A stretch of DNA of 64,000 nt. It comes from Strongylocentrotus purpuratus (taxonomy: Eukaryota; Echinodermata; Echinoidea; Camarodonta; Strongylocentrotidae). How positions within the stretch are numbered: the stretch's first letter is position 1; each line of letters begins with the position of its first letter. Below the pieces are notes generated by a model. The model was not told the origin of the DNA, did not search any database, and saw only the letters and a list, made by a program, of their open reading frames with translations. Below, one piece after another: positions 24,535-35,490 of this stretch. The translations under genes and the position numbers were made by a program. The stretch lies in contig NW_022145604.1 in the NCBI RefSeq assembly GCF_000002235.5, forward strand, positions 27,399,291 through 27,463,290. The letters run 5' to 3'.

Positions 24535-24804
24535 CACTATGAATATGACGGACAAAGAAAGAGGACAAAATATACAGTTCCTCATTCTACCCTCAACAAT
24601 TGCTGTGGTAGACAAAGGAACATCCCTTCACTGCTATTATGTAAAAATGTGTAGAACAGGTGAATATGCATGTGACACCTGTTCTACACATTTTTTACAT
24701 AATAACAGTGAAGGGATGTTCCTTTGTCTACCACAGCAATTGTTGAGGGTAGAATGAGGAACTGTATATTTTGTCCTCTTTCTTTGTCCGTCTTGTTCAT
24801 AGTG
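24535..24804. mobile_element. Fold-back element: near-perfect 128-129 bp arms, 13 bp loop
   Basis: Positions 24535-24662 and 24676-24804 are reverse complements over nearly the whole length, with only a few mismatches and small indels, around the loop AATATGCATGTGA. Termini read CACTATGAA...TTCATAGTG. The CACTA start recalls CACTA/EnSpm elements, which make 3-base target duplications; flanks are TTC on the left and TTT on the right, so this is not confirmed. Transcription through it would give a long RNA hairpin. Confidence 0.9.
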
Positions 24805-24945
24805 TTTCTAACTATCGTGTATTTTTTTTCTTCAATTTATTTGTGAAATTTTATTTCATCAGTTAGTACCAAAACTCACGACTTCTGGAAATTGTTTTCT
24901 GTTAAGGTTATTGGATCAAAGCAAAGAGACAGACGAACGGGATAA

Positions 24946-25105
24946 GCAATCAATTTAGAGAGGAGTGGCATTGTCGTAAGTAGCACAAAGGTGCATCTCC
25001 ATATTAAAAAAAGAATCTGATCCTCTCAAACGCAATCAGTTTTGAGAGGGGGTGCATTGTCGTAAGTGGCACAGAGGTGCATCTTCGTAAAGAATCTTAT
25101 CTCCG
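24946..25105 (+). repeat. 86 bp tandem repeat, nearly 2 copies
   Basis: Units start GCAATCAATTTAGAGAGGAG (24946) and GCAATCAGTTTTGAGAGGGG (25032) and share GCATTGTCGTAAGT, GCACA, AGGTGCATCT and AAAGAATCT. The second copy is shortened near its end. Confidence 0.8.
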
Positions 25106-25840
25106 TTTGTAGATGCTGGGATGAGATAAGTCGTCCACTATATCTCAAGTGTCATCCCTGGTAGATTCAGCTGAAAGGTGTCGCATCTTGTTGGCATCTT
25201 AGACAAACAGACATTGCGGAGGCAGGCTACCCGATACACCCCCGTGCCTAACGCGGCAAAACACAGGCAGGGGTGGCGACAAGGAAGAAGTCACCGCGGA
25301 ATATTTTATGTCAGATTTGTCATAATCTCATCTGCAAATACGAAAAGGGCTTTCAATTTTTGAAACTGTAACCCAGCATTCAGTCAAACCGTAATCCAAA
25401 AAACATAGATAATCGTCAAAATCGCATGTGGTTTGGTGCAAAGAAAGGAAGTATCACCAATTTTGTTTATATAGGCTATTTCATTCTTGAATGAATGCGC
25501 AGGTAGAAATACAATATAAGGTGAATTTTCCATTTTAGACATACTTGATTTATCCTACATTTTATAATTATTTGATGAATTAGGTCTTCAATTGTGTTGC
25601 CTAGATACCATAGTCTGTTGAATCTGGTCTTTCCACGGATCTGGATGTGCCCCCCTTTTATTTCAAGAAGACAAGGGGGGATTATATCGGGAAATGAATT
25701 GCTTCACCCACTACAACCCTTTTCTGACAATCCTTGAGCAACCCCTTAACATTTAAAAAAAAAAAATATTTCCCCGCCATTTTATATCCGAATTGTGTAT
25801 TTTCAAAAGTCGCTATATCTCTTTAAATCTCGCTCACGTC

Positions 25841-25876
25841 ATTTCTCTCTCTCTCTCTCTCTCTCTTCCTTCCCCT

Positions 25877-25915
<39 letters not shown>

Positions 25916-25951
25916 TCTCTTTCTCTCTCTCCCTCTCTCTCTGCCTCTTTC
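25841..25951 (+). repeat. (CT)n tract
   Basis: Long (CT)n with few interruptions. The short frame following it (MHFSSSQIITDVDAAWQ) ends at a GTAAGT, but with no other support for an exon. Confidence 0.9.
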
Positions 25952-26348
25952 CCTTACTGATGCATTTTTCTTCATCCCAAATAATCACGGACGTGGATGC
26001 CGCATGGCAGTAAGTGGAAGTCACGTTACATAGCAGAACACGCTCAAACTGTGAATTGAATTTGATGATTAGAACCCCGAATAATACGAACGTGACTGCA
26101 AATCGGCCCTCGCCTATTTCGGCAACCCGAAATTCCCGATTAAAGGTCTGAGAAAAAAGAGTGTAAAATAATACGTCTACACAAACAAGGTTTTCCTAAA
26201 CGCAGACGGAAAGAAAAAAAACGACGAATTCCGAGATACGCCTTAAAATAATCTGGAAATAAAATCATAAATAATAGATCGCGGAATCGAATCCGTATTA
26301 CATGCTCATTCAAAGTACGAACGCATATTTTATGAAGAAAAATAGCTT

Positions 26349-26368
26349 TCCCCCCCCCCCCCCCCCCA
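26349..26368 (+). repeat. Poly-C run
   Basis: Uninterrupted C homopolymer of about 18 bases. Confidence 0.85.
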
Positions 26369-27029
26369 AAGGCCTCATTTGTAAAAGCAAATTTTCCGCA
26401 GCGGTTATTTAACAATTTGCTGCGTCGCCAGACCGTAAAGTAAATTACAATATAAATCAGCCAAATATTCATGCTTCTTACCAAATGGGGACATATTAAA
26501 ATTCGCATTTTAGGGATGTCTGTCTATTTAACGCAGTAGACAATTTAGAGATAGGATGGTGTGAGGAGAGAAGTGATCGAAGGAGAACGTTAATGAACAA
26601 ATTGGAAGGGCATGGGTGGTATAACATTTCAAACTAAGTAGGGAAATTGTCGCAATTTGAAATGAGAGAAACAGGAAAACTGTAAACATAGTATGAAAGA
26701 TAATTATTAGTGACATCGAATAGGGATACCACAGAGAAGAGAACATACTGAAATCGATTTCAAGGACAAGAAGATGAAATTGAGATCAGAGACAGAACAA
26801 TGAGTGATGAGGAGAGAAGTAGATTAAACTTTTTTTTAACTTTTAAACTCTTTTTTTGCCATAATGTCACTATGCTTTTTTAATTCCTTTTCAGTAAAAA
26901 TTTTGGTATTTTAATAAGCTGGGAATCGACAGAACCTTTATTTTTTTTTTTTGCAATTTCCATTCCATGTTCATTATCTATTTCCTTGATTTCTTATTCT
27001 TGTCTTTACTTCTCTTTTTAATTGTGTGT

Positions 27030-27150
27030 TTAAATTTCATGTATACTGTGTATCCTACATGTAAATATGTTGTCAATGTACAATGTTTTTCAATGTACTT
27101 TTTTAAAATGGACTTGAATAAAATCAAATTGAATTGAAAAAAAAAAATTG
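27030..27150 (+). repeat. Possible retroposon 3' end with TTGAA motif and A-run
   Basis: The sequence GACTTGAATAAAATC, then AAATTGAATTGAA, a run of A, and again ATTGAATTGAAA looks like the 3' end of a retroposed transcript with a polyadenylation signal. The TTGAATTGAA motif on both sides of the A-run could be a target duplication or a tail repeat. The minus-strand segment at 58650-58860 also ends in this motif. The 5' extent is unknown. Confidence 0.4.
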
Positions 27151-27875
27151 AATTGAAACCGGGAAAGAGATGAGGAGAGGAGGGAAGAAGGGGATAAAGG
27201 CAGAAAGGAAGTATAGATAAAGAAGTGGACAGAATTACCAAGTTATTTTTTCTATCTTTTTATCACTGTAAATTCTATCATATTCTATATTCAACATTTT
27301 GAAATCCAGTATACAATTTACATATAACTGTACTTCTGTTGCAATTTCTATTGAGAACGAATTTGGGAAAACATACAAAATGTCCAACCACGCATGTTTT
27401 AATAAACGCTTTATCGGTTGATAAGGTGGAGGAGCTGCAAGTGGGGGCGGACGTGTTTCTGCTGAGCTCCCTTGTTTCTCATATTTTTTCCGTTTTGGCG
27501 TTTGTTTCTATGCTGTGATTGGTACTAAAGTGATGATCTGGACGCATACAAGCCATTTCTAGGATGAGTCTTTTGATTTAGCTTTTTGATTTTCATATAT
27601 TTGGTGATTTAGTGATCAAATTTTGGTTTTTTTGATAGTGAAGGAAGTCAAAATTGCAGTTGTTTTTGCTGCGCGTAGTGCTAAACACCTGTTGTCAGTG
27701 ACAACATACTGCGCACTCTGTTATTTGTTTTTATTACTTCTTTGTTTTTAATTACGCATATACACCTGCGCCAGCGCCTTTCATTTGAAGTACGCGCAGA
27801 GGAATTATCCTTTATTACAATAATATTGTAATATTATGTACATTTTATGTTACCATTAATATGAAATAATATGAA

Positions 27876-27894
27876 TAATAAATAAATAAATAAA

Positions 27895-27929
<35 letters not shown>

Positions 27930-27937
27930 TTATATTA
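27876..27937 (+). repeat. (AATA)n / (AAT)n microsatellite
   Basis: AATAAATAAATAAATAAATG followed by about nine AAT repeats. Confidence 0.9.
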
Positions 27938-28647
27938 CTGGATTTGTAAAGATATATATTATGCTTTGTACCGATATGTGCGCTGGGTGTGTTTGAGTGC
28001 TGATAATATTATTATAGTTTACAATTTGGTATTTATTCAATTATTGTTTTTATATTTTCCTGTTTTACGTGATTAACTTAATCATAATTTGTCCTTGAAT
28101 CGATTGGGTGAGTGGTACATACGCGGTATTATTTTATTTTACTTTTAGGCTCTGTATAAGCTTGGCTTGTTAGAGCTCTTGTGAGTTGTGTGCCGCGGGG
28201 TTTCATATCCTTAAACTGCTGGCGAACAGAGCAACAAGACCAAGCTCTGTAATTGTTAGGTTTCTCCAATGGTAGGTTTGTCTAATAATGCCGAGTTTGT
28301 GCCACGGAACCTAGTCGGACATTTCGATTATATTCTTTTTATGTCATACGTCTTTATCTTTTTTTTTAATAAATATTTTTATAGTTTAGTCTACCTTGCT
28401 GATACCTCCTCAAAATATATACGATAGACTATCATTAATTCTGCTGCATTACCATATAGCTTACTTAGAGGTTACTCTGCAGATCAATCACCTGTACTGT
28501 ATCCAGACTATAGTTAAGTGTAGGAGAACAGTAAAAAACAGTGGGGCCATTGAAGGAGCGTTCACGTCGCGGTCCGTCAGATGAAAATCTGCGAATCCTT
28601 CAACCACACTACTCAAGTTTCTTTTAGTAACTACCACAACCAACACC

Positions 28648-31600
28648 ATGGCTACCAATGACAATGATGACCAATTTGTTGCTGAGGCCCAGGGTCGAAC
28701 TCATGGGTCCTTGTCAGGACCAGCCCTGAGTATCATCTCATCCAACATTGAAGGTCTTTCAGGCGCCAAACAAGAACTCTTGGCTGACCTATGCATAACA
28801 ACCAACTGTGACATTCTCTGCCTCCAGGAGACCCATCGCGGGCCTACACGAGTTCGCCCTCGTATCTCCGGAATGACCCTCATCGCAGAGAGACCACATG
28901 ACCAATACGGAAGTGCAATCTTTGCCCGTAATGGTCTTGCTGTGGACAAATCTTACCTATCAGACATCAATAACATTGAAGTCCTTTCTATTGACCTAAT
29001 GGGAATCACCGTAAGCTCCGTGTACAAGCCACCTCAAGAGCCTTTCGACCTGCCCGGCACAGCTACTGACGGCAGGATGAATGTGGTCATTGGTGATTTC
29101 AACAGCCATAGCATTTCCTGGGGATATAGAGAAATGAACGAAGATGGTGAACTCGTTGAGACATGGGCAGATGCTAATCAGCTGTCCCTCATTCATGACG
29201 CTAAGCTTCCTGCCTCTTTCAACAGTGCAAGGTGGAGACGTGGCTACAACCCTGACCTGATATTTACATCTACCAGGATTGCTAACCAGTGCGAGAAAGT
29301 CATTCTCGACCCAATCCCTCACTCCCAGCACCGACCGATAGGGCTTAAGGTTAATGCAGTCATTACTCCACGAGCAGTACCCTTCCGACGTCGTTTCAAC
29401 CTGAGGAAGGCAAACTGGGAAAAGTTTGCTAAGGACTTTGACTCCTACATCCAGGACCTACCTGCCACCCCCCAAAACTACGACACCTTTGTAGAGTTGA
29501 TGAAGAAATCGTCAAGGCGTAACATCCCCCGAGGATGTCGCACAAGCTACATTCAAGGCTTGACGGACCACTCCAAAGTGATGTATGAAGACTACATCGA
29601 ACACTTCCAGATGGACCCCTTTAGTGAGGAGACACTGGAATCTGGAGAAAATCTGACCAAGGAAATTGGTGAATCTAGAAGGAGGAAGTGGCAGGAATTC
29701 ATTCAATCCACTGACATGACACATAGCAGCAGGAAGGCATGGAAAACGATCCGGATACTGGGCAATGACTATACAAAGGCCCAACCAAGATCTGAAGTCA
29801 CTGCTGACCAAGTTGCCCATCAACTCCTATTGAATGGTCGGGGAAACCCTGACCATCACCCCAGAAGGGCCAGACTCCCTAAGGTCCCAGACGCTCTAAG
29901 CTCTCAAGATGACCCAGGCTTCACTAGACCGTTCACCATGAACGACCTGCTTGCTGCCATCAAAGCAATGAAAAACAACAAAGCTGCTGGACTTGATGAC
30001 ATCCTCTGCGAGCAGATCAAACAGCTTAGACCAGGCGCCCTCAACTGGCTTCTCAAAATGTTCAACGAATGTTTGGGCACCAACAACATCCCAAAGCTCT
30101 GGAGGAAATCCAAAGTTATTGCCCTATTGAAGCCTGGTAAAGACGCAGCCAGTCCAAAGAGCTACAGGCCTATCTCCCTACTGTGCCATACATATAAGCT
30201 GTTCGAGCGGCTTATCCTCAACCGCATCGCCCCATTCGTGGATGAACATCTCATTCCAGAACAAGCAGGGTTTAGGCCAGGAAAATCATGCACTGGCCAA
30301 CTCCTAAACCTCACTCAGTTCATTGAGGACGGGTATGAGAGTAAGCTAATCACCGGAGCTGCTTTCGTTGATCTCTCTGCTGCCTACGACACCGTGAATC
30401 ACAGAATCCTTACCAGGAAGATCTTTGAGCTGACAAAGGACGTGAGACTGGCTGGACTCATCCAGACGTTGCTGTCCAATCGGCGATATTTTGTGGTTCT
30501 CAATGGGAATCGCAGCAGATGGCGCAGACAGAAAAATGGCCTACCACAAGGAAGTGTGCTCGCACCGTTACTCTTTAACGTGTACACGAATGACCAACCG
30601 ATCCACCCAAACACCAGGAGCTTCCTCTACGCCGATGATCTCTGCATCGCCACCCAGAACCAGTCTTTTGTGAAGTTGGAGGAGTCCCTCAGTGATGCCC
30701 TGGCTGGTCTCATCCCATACTATGCGACCAACCACCTGAGAGCTAACCCTGATAAAACTCAGATAAGCGCATTCCACCTCAAGAACAGGGATGCCAACCA
30801 TCAACTAAGGATCAGCTGGTATGGGAAAAGGCTGAAGCACACTCCCAACCCAGTCTACTTAGGCGTCACACTCGATCGCTCCCTTACCTACAAGAACCAC
30901 ATCGCCAACACAAAGGCAAAAGTTGGAGCCCGCAACAGCATCCTCAAGAAGCTAGCCAACACCAACTGGGGGACTGATGCCAGAACAATCCGGACGACAG
31001 CCCTCGCGCTTTGCTTCTCTGCTGCGGAGTATGCATCACCAGTATGGAGTAGGTCGGCCCATGCACCCAAGATTGACCCAGCTCTAAATTCATCTTGCAG
31101 AGCGATCACTGGATGCCTAAGGCCTACTAAAGTAGAAGACATCTACCTGCTCTGCGGTATTGCCCCTCCACACGTCAGAAGGTTGGTCTTGTCCCAGAAA
31201 GAAAAGGACAAACAAGAAAACAATCCACTCCACCCACTCTTCGAACAACAGCCAGTGGGCAAGCGGCTCAAATCCAGACACAGCTTTCTGCACTCGGTAG
31301 AGCCTCTTAATACTAGCCCTCACAACCAAAGGATGACTTTGTGGTCTAACCACCTTCAGACAACTCCACATAAACTCTCCCTCAGCCCGAAGGAATCCCT
31401 CGCAACCGGCTCCAGTGAGACTTGGCCTACCTGGCTTAGCCTCAACCGCCTAAGAACTGGCTACGGTCGATGTAGAGTCCTAATGCAGAGGTGGGGTCTA
31501 GGAGACGAACAAACGGCATGTGAATGCGGCCAGGAACAGACAATGGAACACCTGCTAGTCTGCCCACTCCTGCCAGAGCCATGCACCCAAGATGACCTGG

Positions 31601-31656
31601 AAGCCGTTAATTTCCGTGCCAAAGCCTGTGTGGACCACTGGACGGGACTTGTGTAG
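28648..31656 (+). CDS. LINE (non-LTR retrotransposon) endonuclease-reverse transcriptase, 1002 aa
   Basis: This is the replication protein of a non-LTR retrotransposon: it nicks chromosomal DNA and reverse-transcribes the element RNA at the nick. Residues about 28-235 form an exonuclease-endonuclease-phosphatase domain (SSNIEG near 31-36, LQETH at 59-63, YKPP at 126-129, GDFNSHS at 149-155, NPDLIF at 201-206, HSQHRPIG at 225-232). Residues about 430-745 are the reverse transcriptase (NNKAAGLDD, SYRPISLL, QAGFRPGKSC, AFVDLSAAYD, GLPQGSVLAPLLFN, YADD at 661-664, NPDKTQ, YLGVTLD). The C-terminus carries CEC...HLLVC (C958, C960, H968, C972), a putative nucleic-acid-binding motif seen in jockey-type and I-type LINEs. 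The start ATG sits in a good context (ACCATGG). The frame is also open back to 28585, but with no other ATG there. There is no internal stop, and base composition is visibly GC-richer than the flanks, as in a recent insertion. The motifs place it in the jockey superfamily broadly; I cannot fix the clade. Confidence 0.97.
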   Translation: MATNDNDDQFVAEAQGRTHGSLSGPALSIISSNIEGLSGAKQELLADLCITTNCDILCLQETHRGPTRVRPRISGMTLIAERPHDQYGSAIFARNGLAVDKSYLSDINNIEVLSIDLMGITVSSVYKPPQEPFDLPGTATDGRMNVVIGDFNSHSISWGYREMNEDGELVETWADANQLSLIHDAKLPASFNSARWRRGYNPDLIFTSTRIANQCEKVILDPIPHSQHRPIGLKVNAVITPRAVPFRRRFNLRKANWEKFAKDFDSYIQDLPATPQNYDTFVELMKKSSRRNIPRGCRTSYIQGLTDHSKVMYEDYIEHFQMDPFSEETLESGENLTKEIGESRRRKWQEFIQSTDMTHSSRKAWKTIRILGNDYTKAQPRSEVTADQVAHQLLLNGRGNPDHHPRRARLPKVPDALSSQDDPGFTRPFTMNDLLAAIKAMKNNKAAGLDDILCEQIKQLRPGALNWLLKMFNECLGTNNIPKLWRKSKVIALLKPGKDAASPKSYRPISLLCHTYKLFERLILNRIAPFVDEHLIPEQAGFRPGKSCTGQLLNLTQFIEDGYESKLITGAAFVDLSAAYDTVNHRILTRKIFELTKDVRLAGLIQTLLSNRRYFVVLNGNRSRWRRQKNGLPQGSVLAPLLFNVYTNDQPIHPNTRSFLYADDLCIATQNQSFVKLEESLSDALAGLIPYYATNHLRANPDKTQISAFHLKNRDANHQLRISWYGKRLKHTPNPVYLGVTLDRSLTYKNHIANTKAKVGARNSILKKLANTNWGTDARTIRTTALALCFSAAEYASPVWSRSAHAPKIDPALNSSCRAITGCLRPTKVEDIYLLCGIAPPHVRRLVLSQKEKDKQENNPLHPLFEQQPVGKRLKSRHSFLHSVEPLNTSPHNQRMTLWSNHLQTTPHKLSLSPKESLATGSSETWPTWLSLNRLRTGYGRCRVLMQRWGLGDEQTACECGQEQTMEHLLVCPLLPEPCTQDDLEAVNFRAKACVDHWTGLV

Positions 31657-31678
31657 TGACTCGATAAGAAGAAGATCG

Positions 31679-31741
31679 GTTGATAGATAGATAGATAGAT
31701 TGATTGACTGACTGAATGATTGATTGATTGATTGATTGAAT
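31679..31741 (+). repeat. LINE 3' tail: (GATA)n then (GATT)n microsatellite
   Basis: Just after the LINE stop and a 20-odd base spacer comes GATAGATAGATAGATAG followed by imperfect GATT/GACT repeats. Several LINE clades end in a short tandem repeat rather than poly(A). Position and strand fit the 3' terminus of the element upstream. Confidence 0.8.
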
Positions 31742-32094
31742 TATGATTGCGTTAAAGAAGAAAGAGGGAATGAAGGGAAGTGATAGGGAGAAAGAGAGAT
31801 TGAATTATAACAACATCTATACTTTTACACACCCTCGGCCTGTTTTTCGACTCACCTCTCTTTCCCTCCATCTCTCTCCTCTTTTCCTTTACCTTCATTT
31901 CCTTCTAATGTCCATGTAGATGACCAGCGTGTTATAGCAACCTCCACATAGCCTAACTACCCTGATTTCATTTCAACTGCGGTGTCATTGAAGGACTCGT
32001 AACTAAAGTCCTCATTATACATTCCTAATTGACTGACAGGCTTCCTGTAGCCTCGATAACTACATTTAAAGGTAATCGCGCGTGCTTGGAATAA

Positions 32095-32109
32095 CGGGGG
32101 GGGGGGGAC
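32095..32109 (+). repeat. Poly-G run
   Basis: About 14 consecutive G bases. Confidence 0.85.
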
Positions 32110-33317
32110 TGCTGCTATAATTAAGACATATATTTACAAGCGCCAACATATATATGGGCATATGGTACATCGGGCAGTCCAATTCAATTCATTCCCTTTG
32201 AATATAAAACTGCACATTAATAATGCCTACCCAGCCTTTTTGGTAGAGAAATGAAAGCGGTCAGTGAATAAGAGGAAAGAAGATTTGAAAACCCGTCTTA
32301 GACTTATTAATACACAGTGTAGTCCCACATGTTCATATATGTGTTGATGCTTTTGCATGTTTTGCAAAGACGATCATTATCATTTTGCGGGTCCAGAGAA
32401 AAAATTCCCATATGACAAACAGATAACCAAATGCGAAGAACTTCAAGACAATTAATCTCGAAAAGCATAACTAATTGAAGTCCTTAAAGTCACAAGATTT
32501 ATTTAGTTATGACGATGTCATGGGCCTTCGTAAACATCATTAAGCCGTCAGGAAGCCCTATGGTTTCATTATAGATTGCCAAGATGCAAAGGTAATGAAA
32601 ACATCATTAGTATTCACTTACTTATGAAGGTCTGCCCTCTGATTAATAACTGACTACAATCACGTAAAGAAGAGATAGAGGTAGCAAGCCCTTATGCGGA
32701 GAGTCTAGGAGAAGAACAAAATATGATATACATGTATCGATTTTTGTTTCGTCAACAAAAAGCTAAAAGGAATCCATTAAAAGATCGATATCTAAAATGG
32801 ACAAAATTGAATGAAGAATAAACTGATATTTCATATCTATCAAACGTGAGCCTGTGTCTATACCATAAAGAAGTTATTTTAAAAGGGAAAGCTAATGTTT
32901 AGCCGCTGAATAAAGTGGTATAAAGATTGACCCGAAATATGGTGTAGCTAAATGGTTTTTTTTTAGCGAGTGCAATCATTTGTAGCTCATAATATTCATT
33001 CTATCTAATATTCAAGGGGCATATTTTACAAGTAGATGTATCCTCGAGAAAAAAAAAGCTTCTCTTAATTGTTTTAGGCATTTATATTGTATTGTTTTCT
33101 TTTTTATTTTATACGAGATGTACATCAGAATAATTTCATAGATTTTTGTTATCCTAGTCTATTACATTTTAAGTTGCAATTGTTTGGTACCAAAAGATAA
33201 ACAATGTCAGAGAAAAAATGTGAAACACCAAGAAATAAAGTGCGACCGATGATCACATGATTCATTTCCTACATTCTCCGTACATTTTGTGTATTCATCT
33301 TTTGCTTGGGGTTGTGA

Positions 33318-33366
33318 GTGTGCGGCAGCGTGTGTAAGTGTGCGACAGCGTGTGTGGGTGTATGCG
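33318..33366 (+). repeat. 20 bp tandem repeat, about 2.4 copies
   Basis: GTGTGCGGCAGCGTGTGTAA then GTGTGCGACAGCGTGTGTGG then a partial GTGTATGCG. Confidence 0.85.
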
Positions 33367-33495
33367 CCATTGCAACTGGTGGAAAGAAGTGTTGAAATAG
33401 GAAAGTGCAATTAACTTTTTTGTCTCGTTGCTATTTCAAAAGTTTCTGCTTTAAGCGACTTTATCACGCCCTAACCAATACGTTGCCTAAAGTCT

Positions 33496-33529
<34 letters not shown>
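33496..33529 (+). repeat. (CT)n microsatellite
   Basis: About 16 CT repeats. Confidence 0.9.
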
Positions 33530-33531
<2 letters not shown>

Positions 33532-34639
33532 TTTATTTGCGTATTAAATCGTCACGGATCACGTTCAATTCACCTATTTTGGGCGAACTCGCCGTTAAAT
33601 GATCAAATATCGAATTGGCTTTCTGAAGTCACAGAGTTATTGAACGCCTTGGATGAAAGCAGGTGAAAACAAGTATCCATCCTCGGAAGGCATCGCTTAC
33701 AATCACACAACCGGTCTAAAAACTGATCCGATATTGGTGAAAGAACAAGAGTCAATAGACAGACCATCGAGGAGTATCAAGTCTGTCATATGATATACGT
33801 ATACGATAGGCATGTGTGGGTAACACAATGCAAGAAGAATAACCATTTTCTTATGTTAAAGCTAAAAATCATTGAGCCGTAATAAACTTCAATTAATATC
33901 TATTCTCAGACTCGAACCACTGATACGCGTGTCAAGGTGAATTTAGAAAACCGCCGTATAGGATTCAGGTTTGTTATTGACTGCAACCCTTCTTCTTTGT
34001 GGAAACTGTTATCGTATACTTCAATTGATTTCTGAGCAGGAAATTGTACCCTGATATTTGATATTCTAAGGGCATTTTAAATTTAATTAATTGAATTGAA
34101 TTGTTGGGTTCAATGAAACCATCAGCCGAACTTAGAGTTTATTAAGACCTTCATATGAATATTGTTTAAGAAAAATTGTTATCCAGAAACTTCCGAACAG
34201 CATTTAACGATCTCAGTTAAGTTTATTAAGTTTAATGGTGATCACTTACTGCCTTTTAAGTTTGATAACTATTACATTAATCACTGAAAATAAGAATAAT
34301 GCATAGAGCCTTTGTGAGTTCAATACTATGTATACCATGCGCATTATGGTGCTTTTTAGATTACTTGGTTTTCAAGAAGAGTATTTGTATTTTAATCTAA
34401 CCAGGTGGTTCGTGAAAACCACACAAACTACTGGACGATTCAACTATTCAGAATGACTTTAGGAGATTTTCCGAAAGCTATTTTAAAATATGAGAGATAA
34501 CAAACGTCGATACAGAGTTACATAAATGTAGAAGTTCAAAATGTATAAGATGTTGCACAAAATTTCTGACGTCTAAGAAATTATATATGATTTTATTTGA
34601 CTTATCGGGTGTCAATATAAAATCAAGTTCAGGTTTGTG

Positions 34640-34896
34640 TTTGAAGAAAATGTCGTAGTAATGTCACTCAGCCCTTCACATACAAACGGAAGGAAGAAAA
34701 ATGAAAGAAGCAAGCGAAAAAAAATATTACAGAAGAAAGAGAGAGAGAGAGAGAGATAAAAGTTTTTTAAAAGTCCAAAAGATATATCACTTAGTCCACT
34801 TAATGCTACTGAGGAGGCAAAGAGAGAAGGCGAGAGAGAAAAGTTGAGAAAAATTGAGAGATGGGAAGAGAAAGGAATGGAAAAATAAAGAGCGAA

Positions 34897-34933
<37 letters not shown>

Positions 34934-35490
34934 AGGCATACACGAAACATGTGGAAGATATGTGTGACTTAGTCCACAACATACAAACATGAAAAACAAA
35001 AGATAGAAAGAAATAGAAGAAGGAAAAGCGAAAACACACGAATATCAGAAAAAGAAAGAAATAAATGTATAGAAAGAACAAATAAGAGAGAAGGAGAAAG
35101 AAAGAGAGACATACTTGAGAAACAAAGAGAAATATACGCGATAAAAAAACGGAGAGATGTGTTACCTTTTCGCCACTTACAAGCAAAGAGAGGTAGAGAG
35201 AGAGAGAAGAAGAGAAAGAAAGAGAAAGGAAAAGTGAGAGAAATTGAGACACAAGCGAGAACAGTTCAAAGAGATGAGTCACTCAGACGATCACATACAC
35301 AGGAAGTGAGAGAAAGAAGGAGAAAGAGAGAGAGGGTGCAAGAGCAAGAAAAGGAGATATAGAAAGAAAGAGAGACAGAAAGAGAGATAGAGAAAGAAAA
35401 AAAGAAAAGAGAGAAACATACGCGAAAATAAAAGCTCGTAGAGATGTGTCACTCAGTTCATCACAGAAAAAAAGAGGAAGCACTTCTTGC
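34640..35490 (+). repeat. Degenerate satellite array, about 6 units with expanded (GA)n
   Basis: A conserved core close to GATGTGTCACTCAGTCCATC then ACATACAAAC recurs near 34663, 34787, 34965, 35160, 35278 and 35448, spacing about 118-195 bases. Each core is followed by a GA-rich stretch of differing length. Minus-strand open frames of 110-158 codons made of L/S/F are products of this array, not genes. The core has diverged between units, so the array is old. Confidence 0.7.

Larger units (their letters stand above)
25106..28539. other. No gene seen; microsatellites and a retroposon-like tail
   Basis: AT-rich sequence leading up to the LINE. Frames at 26140-26508 and 26978-27241 (minus) are not supported. 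Confidence 0.5.
28540..31741 (+). mobile_element. Jockey-superfamily-like LINE insertion, full-looking ORF2-type frame, no ORF1 seen
   Basis: The element comprises the long ORF plus a short 3' untranslated stretch ending in tetranucleotide repeats. The 3' end is well defined by the tail. The 5' end is not: I placed it near 28540, where composition changes from AT-rich to GC-rich, and this is a guess. No second ORF with gag-like or zinc-knuckle features lies upstream. The 62-codon frame at 28396-28584 shows no such motifs. The copy is therefore either 5'-truncated or from a single-ORF lineage. No target-site duplication could be fixed because the 5' junction is unknown. Confidence 0.8.
31742..34639. 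other. No gene seen
   Basis: AT-rich. Holds only the poly-G, the 20 bp tandem repeat and a CT microsatellite listed separately. Confidence 0.55.

Noticed and set aside
28701-31371. Minus-strand frames of 69-111 codons opposite the LINE
   Set aside because: Antisense shadows of a GC-rich coding sequence.
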